9,689 bases of DNA from Bryobacterales bacterium (GTDB lineage Bacteria > Acidobacteriota > Terriglobia > Bryobacterales > Bryobacteraceae). The notes beneath the pieces were generated by a model. That model was not told the DNA's origin. It made no database searches and worked only from the letters and a program-made list of their open reading frames with translations. A program made the position numbers and the translations under genes. Within the stretch, counting starts at the first letter, position 1, and every line of letters begins with the position of its first letter. The stretch is taken from positions 4,253 to 13,941 of the forward strand of contig PLMF01000225.1 of assembly GCA_003142355.1 (NCBI GenBank), in the 5' to 3' direction. This document shows, piece by piece, positions 7,601-9,689 of the stretch.

Positions 7601-7938
7601 GACGATCCCGCCGGAAACCAGCGGCCGGCAGCCACGTATTTCTTGACCTTGGCGTAGTCGGCCGGGAAGTACTCCTTCATCATGCGGTAGCGGTTGGCGC
7701 CGCTGAAATTGAAAATATAATGCGGGTACTTCTCAAACAGCGCGAAATTGTCCCGCATGGTGTTCAGGATGTACTCGCTGATGGTGGTGGGATATTCCCA
7801 TCGCCACTGCGTATCCAGGTGGGCATAGCCGACCACGTACAGCGTCGGTTGCTTGGTCAGATCCGGGCCGGCCGGCTTGGCCGCCTGGCCCCAGGCAGCG
7901 CCGAGCGCCACCAGGCAGGTCAATAACATTCGTCTCAT
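4633..7938 (-). CDS. Secreted glycoside hydrolase family 38 (alpha-mannosidase family)
   Basis: A 1101-aa predicted exported enzyme hydrolysing alpha-mannosides by the retaining, metal-dependent GH38 mechanism. Residues 1-20 form a signal peptide (MRRMLLTCLVALGAAWGQAA). The catalytic domain follows: AHLDTQW at 39-45 gives metal ligands His40 and Asp42, LPDCFGF at 151-157 gives the likely nucleophile Asp153, and GGQFHDITPGTS at 382-393 gives the second metal pair, His386 and Asp387. Beta-rich GH38 C-terminal domains occupy roughly 430-870, with EFVYGLAGHSGDWRKG at 734-749. A further Trp-rich module spans about 875-1086. The frame is open to GTG 7986, but ATG 7938 is preferred: GAGG lies 5 nt upstream and the signal peptide begins there. 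No transporter or other glycosidase gene adjoins it, so the pathway is not visible. GH38 also includes enzymes acting on mannosylglycerate or sulfoquinovose-like sugars, so the exact substrate is open. Confidence 0.93.
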   Translation of the reverse strand: MRRMLLTCLVALGAAWGQAAKPAGPDLTKQPTLYVVGYAHLDTQWRWEYPTTISEYILNTMRDNFALFEKYPHYIFNFSGANRYRMMKEYFPADYAKVKKYVAAGRWFPAGSSMEENDVNSPSAESTIRQMLYGKLYFRREFGKTSAEYMLPDCFGFPASLPSILAHAGIKGFSTQKLVWGSSAPAGGPNSPEKTPLGTPFNVGIWEGPDGKSVIAALNPGDYNGNISTDLSTTPANPGPRVVDWPARVQLDGAVSGLFTDYHYYGTGDVGGAPREASVKMLEETVTKAGGGPLHVVSATADQMFLDIKPSQTARLPRYKGEMELTNHSAGSLTSEAYLKRWNRKNELLADAAEKASVAAELLGGRPYPLDRLNNAWTLVMGGQFHDITPGTSTPKAYEFSWNDEVLAMNQFAGVMASATEAVASGMDTQAKGAAIVVYNPLNVAREDVVEAAVVFPGGTPKAVRVISPDGKQVPAQLSGGKVLFVAKAPSVGFAVYGVEAAEAPAAGSTLKVTESSLENARYRVTIDQNGDIAGIFDKAVKKELLLTPARLEIKTDKPVQWPAWNMDWEDQSRAPRAYVGGPAQIRIVENGPARVALEVSRETEGSKFVETIRLAAGDAGNRVEIGNVVDWNTKESHLKAVFPLTATNPAATYNWDIGAIERGTDNPKKFEVPSHQWVDLTDRSGAYGATVLTDCKNGSDKPDDNTLRLTLVRTPGTRGSYDDQGTQDLGHHEFVYGLAGHSGDWRKGQTDWQAYRLNQPLIAFEASKHTGALGKTYSLLSVSQSRVRVLALKKAEQSDEVIVRLVELDGKPAAGVEIAFAVPVTAAREVNGAEEAVGAAAVTGGKLVTSFTAFQPRTFAVKLGGAPAKVAALHSQPVKLSFDLAAASNDDTQSASGFSSDGRALPAEMLPAELAFGGVKFNLAPAKTGTPNAVVAKGQTIPLPAGKFNRVYVLAASADGDQKATFRVGEKAVDTTIQDWGGFIGQWDDRTWKSKEVTVPPRAGAAARTRTDPYGEMTGLKPGFIKRADVAWFASHRHTADGANEPYAYSYLFAYPLDMPPGATTLTLPDNQKIRILAISVAEEGATAKPVQPLYDTLER

Positions 7939-8225
7939 GTGCACCTCGCCACTCCAGAGACTAACTCGCGGCGGGGGCGGATACAAGGGGATGCCGGCGC
8001 CGCCTGGCGTGCGACCTCCAAACGTCCGGTAGAACGACGCGCCTCGGCCAATTCATTCGCCCCTGATCCGCCTGCCCCACGCGCATCCGACGTCTGCCTC
8101 ATCGGCTTCCGCTGCGCTACCTTCAGAATGAGGCTTCATTCAGACAGGCTCGTTTCACATCTGCGATTCACCGCGCGTATCCGATTCGGTCGAATCGAGG
8201 TACGTGGACTGTTGCTAAGCTCGCC
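7939..8225. other. 287-bp non-coding gap with small inverted repeats
   Basis: This gap lies between the end of the oxidase operon and the mannosidase start and should hold the mannosidase promoter, but no convincing -35/-10 pair was found. It contains two perfect 6-bp hairpins, GAATGA/TCATTC (8126-8131 with 8136-8141) and CGATTC/GAATCG (8182-8187 with 8192-8197), each with a 4-nt loop. A 7-bp inverted pair, GCCTCAT at 8096-8102 and ATGAGGC at 8128-8134, competes with the first. None is followed by a T-run on the minus strand, so they are not clear terminators. No tRNA-like fold was recognised. Confidence 0.5.
7944..7947 (-). promoter_or_regulatory. Shine-Dalgarno site for the GH38 gene
   Basis: On the minus strand GAGG precedes ATG 7938 by 5 nt and overlaps an in-frame GTG at 7944, making that GTG and the codons upstream of it unlikely starts. 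Confidence 0.6.
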
Positions 8226-8525
8226 CTACCGTCCCGGCACGCCGATCCAGCCGCGGGTGGTGAAATCGCTCAAGGTCAGCATGAGCAGGATAAGCAGCCA
8301 TAGCAACCCGCCCAGCACCACCAGCTTCGTGAGCTTGGTGCTGTGACGCACGTGCATGAAGAATAGCGCCACCAACAGCATCTTGCATACGGCGATTGCC
8401 AGCGCTACTACCACGCTGAACGCGCCCAGGTCGACAAACGCCACCAGCGTGGTCACTGCCGTCAAAACCAGCAGCGCCAGCAGCACCAGGGCGTAGGTTC
8501 TTATGGAATCGACGTGTTCAGTCAT
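8226..8525 (-). CDS. ctaF: Cytochrome c oxidase subunit IV (prokaryotic type)
   Basis: A 99-aa membrane protein with three hydrophobic segments at about 11-33, 36-56 and 64-86, the size and layout of the small prokaryotic oxidase subunit IV (CyoD/CtaF, PF03626-type). KMLLVALFFMHVRHS at 48-62, ending the second helix with a Phe-Met-His, is the familiar family stretch. Subunit IV has no redox centre and is thought to help assemble or stabilise subunit I. The ATG overlaps the stop of ctaE as ATGA (4 nt) and no strong Shine-Dalgarno precedes it, so translation is probably coupled to ctaE. It appears to be the last gene of the operon, since the following 287 bp are non-coding. Confidence 0.88.
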   Translation of the reverse strand: MTEHVDSIRTYALVLLALLVLTAVTTLVAFVDLGAFSVVVALAIAVCKMLLVALFFMHVRHSTKLTKLVVLGGLLWLLILLMLTLSDFTTRGWIGVPGR

Positions 8526-9163
8526 AAGTGCCGGTCAATCAGGTACAGCAGCGGGAACAGGAAGATCCAAATGATGTCGACAAAGTGCCAGTACAGGCCG
8601 GCGATATCGACAGGCGTATTGTACTCGGCCGTGAACCTGCCCTGGTGCGCCAGCCAGATCAGCCATGAGATGAGTCCAACCCCGATCACCATGTGCGCCG
8701 CGTGCAGGCCGGTCATGGCGAAGTAGAGCGAGAAGAACAACTGGGCATGTCCCTGTTGCGGGACGCCGTCGAAGTGGAACGAGGGTCCCGGCACGTGGTG
8801 CTGCTCGAACTTCTCATTCCATTCGTAAGCTTTCACGCCCAGGAAGATGCCGCCGAAGATCAGGGTCAACACCAGGAACAGAACGATCATCCGGCGCTGG
8901 CCGAGCTGCGCGGCCCGGACGGCCATCACCATGGTGAAGCTGCTGACCAGCAGGACGGCGGTGTTGATGGCGCCGATGGTCACGTTCAGGCTGGAACTGG
9001 CCACTGCGAACGCGTCCGAATACGCCCGGCGATACACCGTATAGGCGGTGAACATGCCGCCGAAGAACATGACCTCGGTGATGAGGAAGATCCACATCCC
9101 CAGCGTCGAGGCGTCCTTCTGCTGGGCTTCGGTATCGAACTGTACCTCGAGCGCGCTAGCCAA
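8522..9163 (-). CDS. ctaE: Cytochrome c oxidase subunit III
   Basis: A 213-aa integral membrane subunit of the aa3/caa3-type terminal oxidase, which reduces oxygen at the cytoplasmic membrane. [10 protein letters not shown] at 27-36 carries the conserved Glu30 of the subunit III helix equivalent to mitochondrial helix [14 protein letters not shown], later in the protein, and the final [18 protein letters not shown] segment are strong family marks. Five helices are expected; the two N-terminal helices of the mitochondrial form are absent, as is common in bacterial short forms. The start is set at TTG 9163: GGGGAGG lies 9 nt upstream, and this start gives an 8-nt overlap with ctaD. A longer reading from ATG 9205 has no Shine-Dalgarno, overlaps ctaD by 50 nt and adds a basic tail unlike the family. 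Family is certain; the start is likely. Confidence 0.94.
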   Translation of the reverse strand: MASALEVQFDTEAQQKDASTLGMWIFLITEVMFFGGMFTAYTVYRRAYSDAFAVASSSLNVTIGAINTAVLLVSSFTMVMAVRAAQLGQRRMIVLFLVLTLIFGGIFLGVKAYEWNEKFEQHHVPGPSFHFDGVPQQGHAQLFFSLYFAMTGLHAAHMVIGVGLISWLIWLAHQGRFTAEYNTPVDIAGLYWHFVDIIWIFLFPLLYLIDRHL

Positions 9164-9689
9164 CTTCGACCGCCTCCCCGACCACCGTGCTGTAGTCGTA
9201 AGCATCGTGCGTGACCACGGGCATCTCGTCGAAATTGTGAAGCGGCGGCGGCGAGGCCGTTTTCCATTCCAGGCCGGAGGCGCCCCAGGGATTGGCGCCC
9301 GCCACCTTCCCGTAGCGCAGCGACCAGGCGAAGTAGATCATCGGGATGGCGTAGCCCACGGCCAGCACCGAAGCGCCCGCGGTCGAGAGCACGTGCAGCA
9401 CCTGGAACTCGTCCGGGTAGGTGTGGTAGCGCCGGGGCATCCCCAGGTACCCGAGAATGAACTGCGGGAAGAAAGTCAGGTTAAATCCCAGGAAGATCAC
9501 CAGCGCCGAGAGCTTCGCCCACCCTTCCGGATACATGCGCCCCGTCATTTTTGGCCACCAATAGTGCAGGCCGCCCAGGTAGGCCATGATGGCGCCGCCC
9601 ACCATGATGTAGTGAAAGTGCGCCACCACGAAATAGGTGTCGGTGACGTGCACGTCGATGCCCAGCGCCGCCACGAAAAGCCCCGTCAG
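9156..9689 (-). CDS. ctaD: Cytochrome c oxidase subunit I, C-terminal part (cut by window edge)
   Basis: The C-terminal 177 residues of the catalytic haem-copper subunit; the gene continues beyond the right edge. The first visible residues read [25 protein letters not shown] follows, with the haem a3 ligand His24 and haem a ligand His26 (numbered from the edge). [37 protein letters not shown] and the tail [21 protein letters not shown] are characteristic of subunit I of the aa3/caa3 type. Residue 16 is Thr where many oxidases have the Mg-site His, while Asp17 is kept. The TAG stop at 9156-9158 overlaps the ctaE start region by 8 nt. Upstream genes such as subunit II and cytochrome c are expected outside the window but cannot be seen. 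Confidence 0.96.
   Translation of the reverse strand: MTGLFVAALGIDVHVTDTYFVVAHFHYIMVGGAIMAYLGGLHYWWPKMTGRMYPEGWAKLSALVIFLGFNLTFFPQFILGYLGMPRRYHTYPDEFQVLHVLSTAGASVLAVGYAIPMIYFAWSLRYGKVAGANPWGASGLEWKTASPPPLHNFDEMPVVTHDAYDYSTVVGEAVEVG
9173..9179 (-). promoter_or_regulatory. Shine-Dalgarno site that sets the ctaE start
   Basis: GGGGAGG on the minus strand, inside the last codons of ctaD, lies 9 nt before TTG 9163. No comparable site precedes the alternative ATG at 9205. Confidence 0.65.

Noticed and set aside
6256..7926. 556-codon plus-strand frame opposite the GH38 gene
   Set aside because: Despite its length it is His/Gly/Arg/Val-rich with no family motif, whereas the opposite strand encodes the GH38 catalytic residues in the right order.
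8126..8197. Small hairpins as the terminator of the oxidase operon
   Set aside because: Stems are only 6 bp and lack a following T-run on the minus strand; kept only as inverted repeats in the gap description.
7939..8346. Plus-strand frame spanning the 287-bp gap and part of ctaF
   Set aside because: Arg/Ser/Pro-rich product with no motif; it starts at the mannosidase start and runs into ctaF on the other strand.

Overview
This is a GC-rich, densely coded bacterial window. The gene types suggest a Gram-negative, aerobic, polysaccharide-degrading organism: an outer-membrane barrel protein, a LolA-like periplasmic carrier, a secreted family 38 glycosidase and a cytochrome c oxidase. The gene style resembles soil Acidobacteriota of the Solibacter/Bryobacter type. 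That placement is inferred from protein character only and was not tested by any search.

Left part, plus strand (1-4625): an apparent cell-envelope operon. It begins with the 3' part of an FtsX-type ABC permease that carries two FtsX domains (open at the left window edge). Next is a LolA-like 'outer membrane lipoprotein-sorting' protein whose Shine-Dalgarno overlaps the permease stop. A beta-barrel outer-membrane protein follows, coupled by a GTGA overlap, and after a 104-bp gap comes a LolD/MacB-type ABC ATPase. Together these supply an ATPase, an inner-membrane permease, a periplasmic carrier and an outer-membrane component, which fits a trans-envelope route for a lipid or other hydrophobic cargo. 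The 104-bp gap contains a 65-bp imperfect palindrome that no gene explains.

Middle, minus strand (7938-4633): one large gene for a secreted glycoside hydrolase family 38 enzyme (alpha-mannosidase family). It has a signal peptide, the expected metal-binding and nucleophile motifs, and a long C-terminal beta-rich extension. It converges on the ABC ATPase gene with only 7 bp between the stop codons.

Right part, minus strand (9689-8226): the distal end of a haem-copper cytochrome c oxidase operon in the order ctaD (subunit I, cut by the right edge), ctaE (subunit III) and ctaF (subunit IV). The genes overlap by 8 and 4 nt. A 287-bp non-coding gap with small inverted repeats separates this operon from the mannosidase gene. 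No RNA gene, CRISPR array, insertion sequence or integrase was seen. The most interesting candidate is the ABC/LolA-like/barrel module with its embedded palindrome.
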